From positions 16,747,501-16,811,500 of the forward strand of contig WPIO01000001.1 in NCBI GenBank assembly GCA_009760855.2: a stretch of 64,000 bases of DNA, in the 5' to 3' direction. Below are positions 43,030 to 55,901 of this stretch, piece by piece. The notes below the pieces were generated by a model that worked only from the letters and a program-made list of their open reading frames with translations, did no database searches and was not told the DNA's origin. Made by a program: the position numbers and the translations under genes. The first letter of the stretch is position 1; the number at the start of each line of letters is the position of its first letter. The DNA comes from Cristatella mucedo (taxonomy: Eukaryota > Bryozoa > Phylactolaemata > Cristatellidae).

Positions 43030-44290
43030 AATCATAATAATAATAATAATGTACTTGATAAAGCGCCCTCAGAGAACCTAATCTCTTTCTAGGCGCTGTA
43101 CATTTGCTGCAAAGGGAAATGCAATTGAATGGTAAGTAAAATCATGCTTGAAAAATAAACAAAATGAATAACATGGTTAGGGGTGACATGCACAGGGTCA
43201 GCATGCCAATGTGGTTAGTGGCAGCATGCACAGTGTCAGCACGCATAAGCACGTGAAGGACGAATCACATGGACCCACTAAATGCTGTCCTAAATAGATG
43301 TGTTTTTAAGTTCCTTTTGAATGTGGTCAGATCAGGGGATGTTCTGACGCAGGTCGGGAGGGAGTTCCAGGCTTTGGGAGCATGCGAACTAAATGCACGG
43401 TCTCCAAAGGATTTAAGGTTTGTACGAGGTATTTCTAGACTGTTGGATTCCGAATCGCGGGTGGTACGATGCTTGACCTGATGGGGTAGTATATCTGAAA
43501 GAAAGGCTGGAGCCATAGAATGAAGGGACCTAAAAGTGAGTGACAAAACCTTGAAGTCAATCCGTTGCTTGACTGGTAGCCAGTGCAGGTCGGAGAGAAG
43601 CGGAGTAATGTGGCAACTGCGACGCTCACGACAGACAAGCCTAGCTGTGGAGTTTTGCACCACCAGCAATCGCCTGATCGCACAAGCCGGTAGGCCAGCG
43701 AGCAGTGAGTTTCAGAAGTCGAGAAGGGATGTCACGAATGCATGGACCAACTTGGATGTGGAATCCTTATCTAAACAAGCCCGAATTTTAGCAATGTTAT
43801 GAAGCTGAAAATAGGCAGATTTGACTGTGGAGTTGATATGGTCGTCTAACGAGAGGTCACTTTAGAACATGACACCTAGATTTCGAGCTGATTCAACTGG
43901 AGATATGCTGGCAGAGCCAATTTTGAGCGTCAGCCTTTCCAATTTGTGAATCACACTGGGTTTGCCCATAACCAGTAAGTTAATTTCATCGCCATAGTTT
44001 AGCATTAGTTTTAGAAAATTTGCTGCCATCCATGTGCGGATGTCATGAATACATGCAGCAAGTGAGTTGAGAGAATTTGAGGTGCTCGAAGGCTGGGAGG
44101 GATCAAAGCAAAGGTACAACTGAGTGTCATCCGCATAGAAGTGAAAGCCTAGATTGTGCTTGGCAATCACATCATCAAGAGGGAGAGTATAAACCGTGAA
44201 AAGAACCGAACCTAGCACGGAGCCCTGAGGAGCTCCATATTTTAGAGGTACTTCAGATGATCTTTGTCCATTCACGTCAATACTCTGGAG
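43030..44290 (-). mobile_element. LINE f1, best minus-strand copy
   Basis: Read on the minus strand: RT core 'YGAPQGSVLGSVLFTVYTL' and 'FHFYADDTQLYLCFD' (YADD intact, frame 44,275-43,862). A stop follows in 'ARNLGVMF', then the C-terminal frame 43,669-43,265 and the 3' UTR. The tail (reverse complement 'TAAAGCGCCCTCAGAGAACC') ends with an ATT repeat. It is 5'-truncated at 44,290. A single stop and a frameshift interrupt the ORF, so this is one of the youngest copies. Confidence 0.85.
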
Positions 44291-44294
44291 TTGA

Positions 44295-44505
44295 CCCGAT
44301 GTTTGAAAACCTTAGCCATCTGTGCATTAGCTACCTTGATTTTTAAATCCGAGTATACATTATTAGAATATGATAAGTGGAAGTTACTTTCCTTTCTGTG
44401 TTATGAATGTGTAAACTATATCAGTGACCAAACCTGCATTCAAAATTATCATCGTTGGAATATTTAAGGCTAAAAAGACTCAAAAACCTGCACTGACTGA
44501 TAATA
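44295..44505. repeat. Dispersed repeat R, copy 1
   Basis: It aligns with 46,975-47,205 over about 200 bp: CTGTGCATTAGCTACC versus CTGTGCATTACCTACC, ATTAGAATATGATA versus ATTAGAATGCGATA, TGTAAACTATATCAGTGAC versus TGTAAACTGCATCTGTGAC. The f1 copy at 43.0-44.3 kb is inserted against it. Identity unknown. Confidence 0.7.
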
Positions 44506-44514
44506 ATAAAGATG

Positions 44515-45490
44515 ATATGTCGTTTGTATAGTACCCAGAGAGGACTAGATCTCTACCGAGGCACTTTACAGCTCACAATCAGAGAAGCTATAACCATGGG
44601 CTTATGATACTCTCGGTGTCATGCTAAGACACGAAAACCCAATCACTCACGTATATTGTAAATATTAGCACGCAAAAATATGCTAGATGCTAATGGACTA
44701 TGAGCCTTGGTTAGCAACATGTACTGAATGATGCACATATAAGCCGGTACAGGATACGAGAAGAAACAAGACTAGTTCACCGGCGGAGGCAAAGCTGAGT
44801 GAAGCCGATGCCTCTTTAGCTGAGACTTAACTGAGGAAAATGGTGGTGGCAGATGCTAGAAGTGAGTTCAGACTTGAGATTCCTGTGAAATGTAGCTCAG
44901 ATCACCGACAGATTTCAATTTAGTATGAGGAGGAGTCAAGGCGAGACGAATGGAACCGATGAGAGAGTGGAGCGAGAGCACGTGACCGGAGGGGCAATGT
45001 GCGATGGTTTGGCTATTGCAAGCGAGTGGCGCTGTATCTAAGCCATAAAAGCATCTTTAAGTCAAGGCTATACTTTAAAAGTAGTCAGTGCAGCTCAGAC
45101 AGAGCGATGCCATACCGCAGCTCTATACCTTTAAAAGCAGACCCGACGATCAACTGAGTATGGCATCAGTTGGAGTCAATTTAGTCCACATGCCCGATTC
45201 AGGAATGTAGGAATTTGCATAGTCTAGACACGATTCTCAAATGAGTGAACCAGTTTGGCTGCAGTATTCTTGTCTAAGTGAATGCCCTGAATTTGGAAAT
45301 TCTCGTCAGCTGAAAGCCCGCCAATCTGACCGTGGAGGCAGTTCTCTCATTCAATGACAAAGGTCTTCAATAGCACGTCCAGGTTACGGGCAGGCGTCAC
45401 CAAAGAGATGCTTAGTGAATCCATCTTGAGGGTAAGGTCTTGAAGACTTTTAGGTGACTCAAGGCTAGCCATAATTATTATTTTGGCCTT
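44515..45490 (-). mobile_element. LINE f3, relative of f1
   Basis: The tail at 44,515-44,575 ('TATAGTACCCAGAGAGGACT...GAGGCACTTTACAGC' on plus) is f1-like. The body follows f1 order on the minus strand but is much more diverged: 'AGTCAGTGCAGCTCAGACAG', 'TCTTGTCTAAGTGAATGCC', 'GCCAATCTGACCGTGGAGG' and 'GGTAAGGTCTTGAAGAC'. No ORF survives. Confidence 0.6.
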
Positions 45491-46614
45491 TAAAAATGTG
45501 GGAGCAGCGGAAAACAACCTATCTTTGAGCCACTACGATCATAATATCTAAGTAAATACTTAAATTTTAAACGATGCATATCTGCAAAAGTCAATTTAAA
45601 TCCCTGCGATTTTTTCTGCCTGTACCAAACCGACAATTGAGGCGTATCAAGCCGCTGATGTGAGTGACGCAACTCACTTATGTTCAAGTGTACGCGCAAC
45701 TCTTGACTTTGATATCGCCAAGAAACAAAAGTGTAGTTTGCATAAAGCGAAAAAAGCTGCCAGCCTTAAACCATCTGCTCCAGTCGGAAAACTGAGCCCG
45801 AGATGTACCTGTGCGAGGAAGCGTATCTATATTGGTGAGTGCGAATGCTGACAAGAGAACGGCTGATCCTAGAACAGGATTTCTACTGCTCTGAAAGTCG
45901 CGCTTTCAATATATCCGTTTGTAATAGATTTTGAAAAGCAGAATATGCAAAACTAGAAAAAAAATTACTGTTACCTTTACTGTAGCAAAACAAAAGCTGC
46001 CAGCTCTTTTGGTAAGAGTAAGTCTCAATTTCCGGTATACTTGTCTTTCGTTCTTGGAACTGCACCTATGCGGTACAGGGCCCGACCGGCTGCGTGGTTC
46101 TTGGCATCGCTTATGGTGCGTGCTGCAGCAAAAGCGGCCAGGGAATTCAGTAAAGCAGATTCTAGAGCCCGGGCGTCTATCAAAAGCCTGCAGCACATAA
46201 ACCTGCAGACGTCACAGATCTTTCAAGAGCTAAACTGTACAGACCTGATGCGTTTTAGATATGTGACGCGAAAGCTCTGCTTGCATTGAGAACAAGTCAA
46301 AACAATTAGTCCGGACTCACGGACCAGGTTTAGCTAGGCGTATGCCCATCAGTCACGTTCGTCCATCATTGTCGAGGGATGTGCGTAAATCCCTCTCCTC
46401 TGTAACTTTCTCTGTAAGTGGTCCTGCTGTGTATCTTAGACTGTAAGCTTCCTTTCTGCTACGTCACCACGGAGATCTGCTGAGCGCTAACTTCTCACCG
46501 TGAAGGAGGTGCTTATGCCTACGAAGGCCAGCTTGTTCTGAGAATGCCTACAACTGATGAGGAAACAAAATGCATCTTGTTCTAACATCGAATAGATAAT
46601 TTTTAGACACCTTG
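45491..46614. other. No gene recognised
   Basis: ORFs of 60-96 codons at 45.66-46.29 kb on both strands have no recognisable domain. Confidence 0.35.
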
Positions 46615-46910
46615 CGTACTCACAAGGTTTTAAACACACCTATTTAGGACAGCATTTGGTTGGGTCCCTACGATTCGTCCTTCATGTGCTTCTGCGTGCT
46701 GACACTGTGCATGCTGCCACTAACCACATTTGCAGGCTGACCCTGTGCGTATCACCCCTAACCATGTTATTCATTTTTTTATATGTCAAGCATGATATTA
46801 CTCACCATTCAATTGCATTTCCTTTTGCAGCAAATGTAAAGCGCCTAGAGAGAGATTGAGTTCTCTGAGGACGCTTTATCAAGTGCATTATTATTATTAT
46901 TATTAAGGCT
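46615..46910 (+). mobile_element. LINE f1 3'-end copy
   Basis: It begins at 'ACACACCTATTTAGGACAGC' (last codons of the ORF), covers the 3' UTR and ends with 'GCGCCTAGAGAGAGATTGAG' plus an ATT repeat. Confidence 0.8.
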
Positions 46911-46974
46911 GTAATTCTTTCTTTCAAATTTGGTCATGGATAAAAAGGCACCCACCTTGCATAATTAACAAGTG

Positions 46975-47205
46975 CGAGTAGCTGGGTTGCTTTGACGCTT
47001 GCTCACCTTAGTCAGCTGTGCATTACCTACCAGTGTTCAAAGCCTGTGTATCTAGCATTAGAATGCGATAGATGTGTGTTGCTTGACTGCCAGTTACAGA
47101 TATGTAAACTGCATCTGTGACAAAACCGGCTTTGTAAAATATAGCATCTTAAGAAAAAAGAATCAAGTCATTTCAGACTCAACAAACCTGTAATTAATAA
47201 TACTA
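46975..47205. repeat. Dispersed repeat R, copy 2
   Basis: Second copy of the repeat at 44,295-44,505, here downstream of an f1 3' end and ending near an AAT-rich run. Confidence 0.7.
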
Positions 47206-49254
47206 ACATTATTTGTATTATTATTATTGCATACTTGCTTGTGCAAACTTGATCCAACCGAAATCAGAAATTTTCTAGAATGCACGCTGAAAAATATTCA
47301 TGCGTGTACCTCGATCTACCTAGGTTTAACAAGTTAAGATGAAATTCACTTGTGATGCAGAGATAAGTAAATCTGTTGATTCCAGCTTACATCCGGTTCA
47401 GACTTAGTTTGTGTATTCATTTTTTCTTTTATGGGGAAGTCTTTCCATTCCTACAATCCCATTTCTAGCATTTTTTTGTCTTTTTAAATGCTCTCCAAGT
47501 AAATATTTGATTGACGGGGCCAATTTTAAAAGTATTTTCTTGACGCGTCTTCTTAAGTAATCAGCACCTTTGTTGAAAAGAATGTGGTCAGAGAAATCTC
47601 GCGAATGGGCTGCAGCAGAGAATTGATGTCGGGCTTATTTCGGATGTAATTTAATGTTGAGAGGCATTCAGTTTGTGACAAATGACAGCTCTCTGGTCCA
47701 GCCGATAACCTTCGGGCCCGATATATTTTTTCAAGGTAATGTATTGGCTCGTCGAGGCAACGCCACCCCTATTTTAGCGATAACTGATTTTTCCCCACCA
47801 TTCATCGGCTCTCGAAAATCTGAAATGCAATTCAGACCGCAGTGCACCGATTCGGTTGCATTTTTTTGATGCCGCATGTTCTCCTTCCAGCCTTCTTTCC
47901 GGTCCAAAATATGAACTGAAAAAGCTGCCCGGCTGGCTGTAAGCTAACCAACGGCGAAGATGAGCGACAGAAAGATGGCCGCTCTATTTCGTAGCTCGTC
48001 AATGAATTGCACCATAGGCTGACCTGATGCAACTCGCAACAATCAAACTCGCGGTGGCGAGTAGCGCGTATTTTAGTCATTCGACACTTGGCCATAATCA
48101 GGTAATCCAGCATACCCATCGAGGCTCAAAAGCGAGACCATAACAGGCGACTATTCCAAGACGCTTATAGGTGACCGCCGAAAGGGCTTGGACCAGGACC
48201 GAGTGGTTTAGCTCAGAAAAATTGAGAACCACAGCACCTGCTACCTTGAGAAGCAACCAAGTTAGCCATAGGTATAGTAGCAGGATATCAGGTTTGGGTA
48301 TATTAGATAGGCTATCAGCACTCGACTACATATAATACCTGGAGGCAGAAAAATTAGGTAGTGGCTATGTAACTGCCGGCCCTACAATGTGGCTAGGTCA
48401 AGTATGGAAATTCTTTTACTGTATAATGAATATGCCCTCGTTATAATGATTCACTGGCTTTTGGCTGCAGACTCTCGTCAATGGACAGCGAACAGTTGGA
48501 GAGCTAGTGCCGCGATGAGCATTGCGGATAGCAGCACTAGAAAAATTCAGCAGTCGAAACGACCGCCATAGAAATGCTTGATAGGCACATAAGGACATGT
48601 TGGAGTGAGGTTTCTCGTTTGTCACATGGGTCAAATGAAGATTTTTGGTAAGGGCACGGCTCAGTTGCTTACCCTATTTCGAGCTCTGTTCGTTAGTACC
48701 AACGGGTTGCTGTCGAGCGCGTGTTAGGGTACGAGTTTAAAGCAAAAGAATTTTCCGTCTGCAAGTCTCTTGGCTGTGCAGGATATTTGGTAGCAGGGGC
48801 TTGGCTGCAGGTTTTTGGCTGCATATCTTAACGGGCAGTACCCATAAACGCATATCTTATATCAGCATTGTAGCTTCTAGCTAAGAGCATTGCTTCAGCA
48901 CTTTGTGATCAAAGAATACTTCATAAGTATATTTAAAGAGCTCATTCATTGGCATACAAAAATTGAATTATAAAAATTTGAACGTGTATTTATGTAAATA
49001 CACACATTTTCAGCGATTTGATGCACAGCATAGTTTTTTATTGAAATACAGTACATAGGCCAGTTAAATGCAAAAGGTTTGGGATATTCCAATGCTATTT
49101 AGCCAGACCGTGAAGTACTTAAAACAAAAAGGTGCACTAATTTATAGTTATTGTTGTACAGATCATTCCGCTTATCGCGTGCAGGTATGTCTATATAAGC
49201 GTCAACATTCCTCGATTTCTTTTATTCAGGGTTCCTGGCCTGGACCCCAATTGT
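47206..49254. other. No gene recognised
   Basis: AT-richer DNA with short ORFs only. No match seen to the named repeat families. Confidence 0.4.
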
Positions 49255-49376
49255 CTGCAACTGGTGCAAAACTCGGCTGCTCGTTTAGTCTGCTGTCAAT
49301 GGTATAGCTGCCATATCCCATTAATTCTGTCTGAGCTTCACCGGCTCCCTGTCATAAGCCAAATCTATTTCAATAT

Positions 49377-49416
<40 letters not shown>

Positions 49417-50025
49417 TTTTCTTCTTCTTCTTCTTCTCTCTCTCTCTCTCTCTCTTTCTCTTTCTCTCTCTCACTCTCCCTCTCTCGCTTAAGCTGCTTC
49501 ATTCGAGTACTATCTATATCTATCTATTGGACCTGCTTACTCTTCCATTTAGCTCGAGCGCATCGCCCTTGGCTCGTGGGCTTTAATTCGCCTTTCTGTT
49601 TCTCGCACTAAATTGAAATCGTTTGATGATCAGTCAGTTTGTATGCATCGAATGTCTGGAGCTTGATTCCTACTTCTTCCATTTACGTATTGACTTAACA
49701 TCCTTTGGATGCAAGCTAAAGACGCGTCTGCTCCGCTCAGCTGCTCCTTCGCCTCTGCGAACTTGTCTTACGCCCGTGTGCTTTGCGTTCTTACCTATGA
49801 ATGATTTTGTGAATTTTTCTAACCGAGAATCATTCTAAGCGGTAACCCCGAGTGCCTTTACATTTTTGCACGCTGGCCAATACATGACACTGGCTTACGC
49901 ACGCTTTTCTAAGCACGATACCGTCCGTAAACACGAGTACTCCATGGCTATTGAATCTCTGACAGCTAGCTTTTTAAAGCTCCCGGATAGAGATTTAGTT
50001 ATCGTATGATGTTAAACAAATGGCA
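49255..50025 (+). mobile_element. LINE f1-like copy interrupted by a CT array
   Basis: The left part 'CTGGTGCAAAACTCGGCTGC', 'AGCTGCCATATCCCATTAAT' and 'GAGCTTCACCGGCTCCCTGTC' matches the f1 C-terminal region. After the CT array the order continues to a 'TTTGGATGCAAGCTAAAGACG' block and a decayed tail near 49,980-50,025. Confidence 0.6.
49379..49490. repeat. (CT)n / (CTT)n array in a LINE copy
   Basis: CT repeats with TTCTTC units. It sits where f1 normally reads 'GTTTTCTCGCTCACTTTTAG', a pyrimidine-rich stretch. Confidence 0.9.
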
Positions 50026-50245
50026 TTGTTTTTAATTTTTCATTACTGTGAGAAAGCAACGCGAATGCACAGTGAATCTCACCTCCGTGCGGTATTCGAC
50101 ATAGCTACTTTGTCATTGGTGAACAGTCGAGTCTCTGCTCATACCACGTGCACGGACTTTCATGGTACCTTTCAGCGGCTCTATTAGCCATTGTAGCTCT
50201 ATTAGCCATTGTAGCTCTTCAGAACGATTAGCGATAGCCTGCGGT
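50026..50245. other. Nothing recognised
   Basis: No ORF or known repeat. A short duplication of 'CTCTATTAGCCATTGTAG' lies at about 50,178-50,217. Confidence 0.5.
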
Positions 50246-50430
50246 TAGGCTAGATAAGGTGAGGCTAGGTGAGGTGAGGCTAGGTAAGGTAAGGCTAGGT
50301 AACGTGAGGCTAGGTAAGGTGAGGCTAGGTAAGGTGAGGCTAGGTACGATGAGGCTAGGTAAGGTGAGGCTAGGTAACGTGAGGCTAGGTAACGTGAGGC
50401 TAGGTAAGGCTAGGTAAGGCAGGCGTTGAC
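50246..50430. repeat. 15-bp minisatellite GAGGCTAGGTAAGGT
   Basis: About twelve tandem units with AAGGT/AACGT/ACGAT variants at the unit end. Single-base variants repeat in pattern. Confidence 0.93.
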
Positions 50431-50959
50431 TGACAATCTTTGCTTTACACGGTTACAACCCAACTGAGTGATAGTCTCGAGTAAGGAGCTTGTCTGTTGC
50501 AAAGAGTACTATTGGTCTTGTTTGATCGCAACATGTGCATCATCTGTTGGGGATTGCAGAGCTCTAGCAGCATAATCACGGATTGACGCGGGAAGAGTTT
50601 CATGCAGCCGGGACAAGTGCTGCATCCATAGGCTGAGCTTTACCAGTATTATCAGCGACGACACGTGACCTTGAGAGGAGTAAATTTACCCCGTTTGTGT
50701 AAGGGCACTGTTTCGCTTGAAATTTGGCTCCATCCAGATGGAAAACGAAAAAGCAGCTTGGCGCTTGGCTCTGGCAAATGAACTCTGAACTCACTGACTC
50801 GTAGGAACCATGCAGCCGTAGCCAATTGCTTTAATCAGCTCTTTGAACTGCATTAAAAGACAGTTCTGTATGATCTAGGCGGATAGACAGTTTGCTTTCT
50901 TTCTTGTGAATCTGTTGGGAGTAAGGTTTTGCATCATGCAAAGATGAAAAAATCTTTTT
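50431..50959. other. No gene recognised
   Basis: Short ORFs only. Confidence 0.45.
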
Positions 50960-52250
<1,291 letters not shown>

Positions 52251-52474
52251 TGGTCATCCGTCACCCCCTCGCAAACGAGTTTTCTAAGTCCTCTGAGGTC
52301 ACTCGCTGCGGACGCTAAAAACGTCAATCCATCACCGTATCAACTAGCGGTGACTCGTTATCGACTGTATTTATGAACTCTATCCAAAGCATTATGATTG
52401 AGAATTGTCAGATCATTGAATGTAAGACTTACGTACAACAGAACTTGTCGTCTGACTCTGGTCAAAGAAGGTCT

Positions 52475-52577
52475 CTTTGGCTGGTTCATTTACATGGCAC
52501 GCTTAGCTGACAGCTGCTTGCTTTTCTTTGGCCGGTTCATTTACATGGCACGGTTAGCTGACAGCTGCTTGCTTTTC
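52475..52577. repeat. 51-bp tandem duplication
   Basis: Two adjacent copies of 'CTTTGGCTGGTTCATTTACA...CAGCTGCTTGCTTTT' differ at only a few bases. Confidence 0.9.
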
Positions 52578-53424
52578 ATCCGAATTCCACGCTTGAAGCC
52601 CATTGCATGTAAAGATAGTTTATATTCTAACGCGCAATCGTGCCTTTTGGTGAGTAGACAGCGAAATACATATCTCCAACACTTTGCATAGACGATTAAT
52701 CACTTGGCAGTATCAAGAAAAATGCTAGCTTTTTTTGGTCGCGAACTTGGCTTGCCAACGGTTTCCCTTCATCAGCCTTGCAGTACAGCATTGGGCGCGA
52801 CGTTAAGCTCGTATCCAGTCTGTCGGTAGCTAGCTCCACATAACAAATACCAACATCCGTTACAGGTTATAGAGCCTGTAGCAACAACTCTTTTTGAACG
52901 CCTGCCGACAGGTGAATCGCTAAGTTGCGTGTTATTGGTGGCTAATAACACCCCTCTTTCGATCCAACTGTCAAGGACACAGCTTCTTATTTGACTCGTT
53001 CCTATAATTCTCATCTTGGCCAAGGTTCACATACCTGGTCTTCATTCTTTTTGAGAATTATTTGGCGACGTATTAGTGAATCTCATACCTCAAATTTATT
53101 GCAAGACGTTACACAAATTAGGCCTCTCGCCATAATTTCCGATTCTCCCCCCCCCTCAGTGTTCCTCTGCACCGGCAGCGACCGTTGTTACTCACGATTT
53201 GATCCTTGAATCTGGGGACTCCGGCTGAGCCGCACCTCATCAGTTTTATCGCAATTAATGGACGATCCGACCACGAGATCGACAAAGTCTCCCTCCAGCT
53301 AGTTCGAGTGTACGCGTCAAACATTTCTCTATGATCATCACTTTGACCGCTAGATGACTGTAGCGCCCCTTACTCCCCGACACTACTGGCCTTGAAACAC
53401 GGGCATACCACTCTAACCGATTAG
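52578..53424. other. No gene recognised
   Basis: Short ORFs only. A (C)9 run lies near 53,147. Confidence 0.4.
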
Positions 53425-53700
53425 ACTGTGCAATGTAATGTATCTCCATCGTCAACTCCACATAGCCATGCATACTATGAGTGTTACCCAGGAGAGATTT
53501 TTATAGCGAATTTCACAGCCTAGGTGGTTTCCGGTATGCATTCTATTGCCAACAGACTTTATCTCACGAAACGAACAGAAAGTTTGCATCTACGCTGAGC
53601 TAGATTTTGGCTGCATAGCTGAGTCAGGAGAGCAGTTGAGATAGTGAGTAGCATGCAAGAGTATGCAGCCAAAATGTAGCTCAGCGTAGATGCAAACTTA
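53425..53700 (-). mobile_element. LINE f2 3'-end copy with an internal inverted duplication
   Basis: The plus strand reads 'GCAATGTAATGTATCTCC', 'GAGTGTTACCCAGGAGAG' and 'GCCAACAGACTTTATCTCACG', as in other minus f2 copies. At 53,581 it departs into a stem-loop. Confidence 0.7.
53581..53698. repeat. Inverted repeat, 36-bp arms
   Basis: 53,581-53,616 and 53,663-53,698 are complementary with one mismatch (AGTTTGCATCTACGCTGAGC at the outer end), around a 46-nt loop made of f2 sequence. Confidence 0.93.
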
Positions 53701-55281
53701 TATACATGATGTAGTAAGTAATTCTTATCCTTGATCTAGCTAGTAATCACTGTGCATGCTAATAATCTAACGTGCCGGCGGGTACTCGGCCCATCCACGC
53801 CCCCGGCTTCCGCCAAGAGGTCAAGGCCGCTACTGTCTGCTACCCGTAACTGAGGCGACCTGCTGCCTATCAAGCATATTTATGGAACGGACGGCACGAC
53901 GCCCGTCTCCTTGGCCACTGAGCTAACAGCGAAGGTGGGATTGCATTTCTAATACTTCTAATGATTTGCCTCATCCCCCCTCCGAGCTTTCGGGCGAACA
54001 CCTGCTCTATAGTTTGACCTGCTGCTTTGGCTGTTTGCCCCCCCCCCACCTGCGGCAGCATGGCCGTCTTGAAACTGATCGCACGCTGACACGCTACCTT
54101 CGGGCGCTCCGCGCCGTCGCCATAGGCGCTCGCCCGGTATTTGCTCTGGGCTTTGGCTATAGGAATAAAGCGATTTCGTAGGATGATCCTGCTCCCCCGT
54201 CAAGATCAGCGCATCACCTCGTACCCTTCTCGCGAGGTCTCATCCTACTTTGATTGAACATGAACGACGCTTCTTTCCTCGTTAATTATCGGGCTACCTC
54301 TGCTAGCGGAGCGTGACACCGCTATCCACATCACCATGGGCGGCGTCGGCTTTGGTGAGCGGTCACGAGCCACGCCGGCCTCGCGGAGCGTGACGGCTCG
54401 GTGCACCGCTGCACGCTGCAGCTTCGGCAGCGTCCTTTCGCAGTTGGTAGCAACTCGCCTTGCTCAGCCGCTCGCATACACGCACGTGTGAATCTGTGCA
54501 TGCTCTTGTGCTTTTGTGGCAGCATTCTCTACGCCGTTGCGGCCAGACGCTACTCTAGGCACGAAGTTTCTGGCGGCGTACTCTGAATGCTAGCATGTTG
54601 ACACGGCCTTCAATTTGATTTGATCAATTTGAGGACAATCAAATCAATTTGAAGACAAACGAGCCTAACTAGTCTACGCACTAGTAATATACTTTCCACA
54701 ACTCTAAACCTAGCGGTCGCAGACGATCGAAGCTTGACGATGGTGAGTGAGGCACCGGCATAGCATTTAAGCAGGTTGAAATCAAATTCGCCGATCCGCA
54801 TATCGGGGCAATAGAAACCGCCCCATTCGGACATCTCGAATGGATTGAAAACTGGAATCGCACAACCAGTGAACAAAAAGGAAAAGTAAATGCCCCGCAC
54901 CTTATAATTATAATAACGATAATCAAAAGTTCGCACAGCATCATCTTAGAAAGAATCTCTCGCAAGGCACTTTGCCTATTCTCACCTTGGAACGCACTTC
55001 TGCGGCTCTCTTAAAGCCCCCATGAGCTCGGCGACGACACCGAGGTCTACGCCGCGTCCACTCCAAGCTCGGCTCAAAGTATTTTCCGCCCCCTCGACTC
55101 GACTTCGGGCGCGACTCGCCTAGCGAACGACATCGAGAGGTTCACAGAATGGTAAGATGGCGGAAATGAAGTTCTCATCCCTCCTCACAGCTGCACCCCT
55201 TCGTAGCCCGCCTACATTCCCTAAAAGGAAATAGGCTCGGAGGCGTAACTTGCCGGCTTCGATCGGTGCAACTTGGCGCTG
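53701..55281. other. No gene called; f1-type tail at about 54,900-54,990 (-)
   Basis: GC-rich patches (54.0-54.5 kb) carry chance ORFs. 'TTAGAAAGAATCTCTCGCAA' with an adjacent TTATAATAACG run is a decayed minus-strand f1-type tail. Confidence 0.4.
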
Positions 55282-55288
55282 CATAAAA
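55282..55288 (+). promoter_or_regulatory. TATA-like box of gene B
   Basis: CATAAAA lies 96 bp before the ATG at 55,378 (75 bp before the one at 55,357). The match to 92 and 94 bp in genes A and C favours 55,378. Confidence 0.45.
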
Positions 55289-55377
55289 GCCTCGATTTAA
55301 ACGGACCGGGAATGACCAAGCGGCGGCCACGAGCTCGAGGCGAGAGGGCCACAGCGATGCAGCGGCGATGGCACGAC

Positions 55378-55901
55378 ATGGGCAGCGCCACTGCCGCCAC
55401 CGCCTCTGCAACGACCTCTTTCGTCCTGCTCGCAGCCTTTGCCGTCGTCGCCCTGGTGTCGTACGGCGACGCTGCTTGTAAGTGAATGAGTAGCCACGCT
55501 GTCCGCTGCCGCAAGCCGCTTAGCCGCCTCCGGCACTACGGCTGGACTTGCCACCCGAGGCGGGTCCGACCCACCGGCTTCGCAGTGCAGCCAGCACGCT
55601 CCCCTCCTTCGCAGGGACGGCGATGAAGCGAGACGACTCCGCCGCTGCCACCGAAGTAGCAGCAGCAGGCGAAACCAGGAGCAGCCCGTTGGAGCAGCTC
55701 GCGCGCCGGCCTCAGCGATCGGGGAAGCGATGGAGCTTCGACCGCTACGCTTCCGGTCAGCGAGGCTGCGCGTTCCGCGTGAGGTGCGCGCCAGGGGCGC
55801 CGTGCTCAGTCGCCTCCTCCGGCGCAGCGGGCGGCTCCGTTCGAGGCAAGTGCAGATTCCATGCGCGATGCGGCTACGACTGCCTGACGAACGGTGGCTG
55901 A
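55378..55901 (+). CDS. Gene B: secreted six-cysteine peptide precursor, paralogue of gene A
   Basis: The CDS is the join of 55,378-55,477 and 55,615-55,901 (128 aa; in-frame upstream ATGs at 55,357 and 55,312 would lengthen the N-terminus). Exon 1 ends in a hydrophobic segment (SFVLLAAFAVVALVSYGDAA) and donor T|GTAAGT, phase 1. The 137-bp intron ends at CCTTCGCAG|GG. Exon 2 encodes an acidic/Ala-rich propeptide, a Lys-Arg site (residues 71-72), then WSFDRY and cysteines at 85, 91, 97, 113, 119 and 123, ending Asn-Gly-Gly. Compared with gene A, the blocks F-x-VRC-x-PGA-x-C and C-x-FHARCGY-x-C are nearly identical, while the spacer between them is 15 rather than 20 residues. Conservation is confined to the signal layout and mature peptide, as expected for secreted peptides under selection. 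Function unknown; neuropeptide, hormone, antimicrobial or venom-like roles are all possible. Confidence 0.72.

Noticed and set aside
54681-54965. Minus-strand ORF with an Ile-rich hydrophobic segment
   Set aside because: The hydrophobic part is the translation of the TTATAAT-rich end of a decayed f1-type LINE tail.
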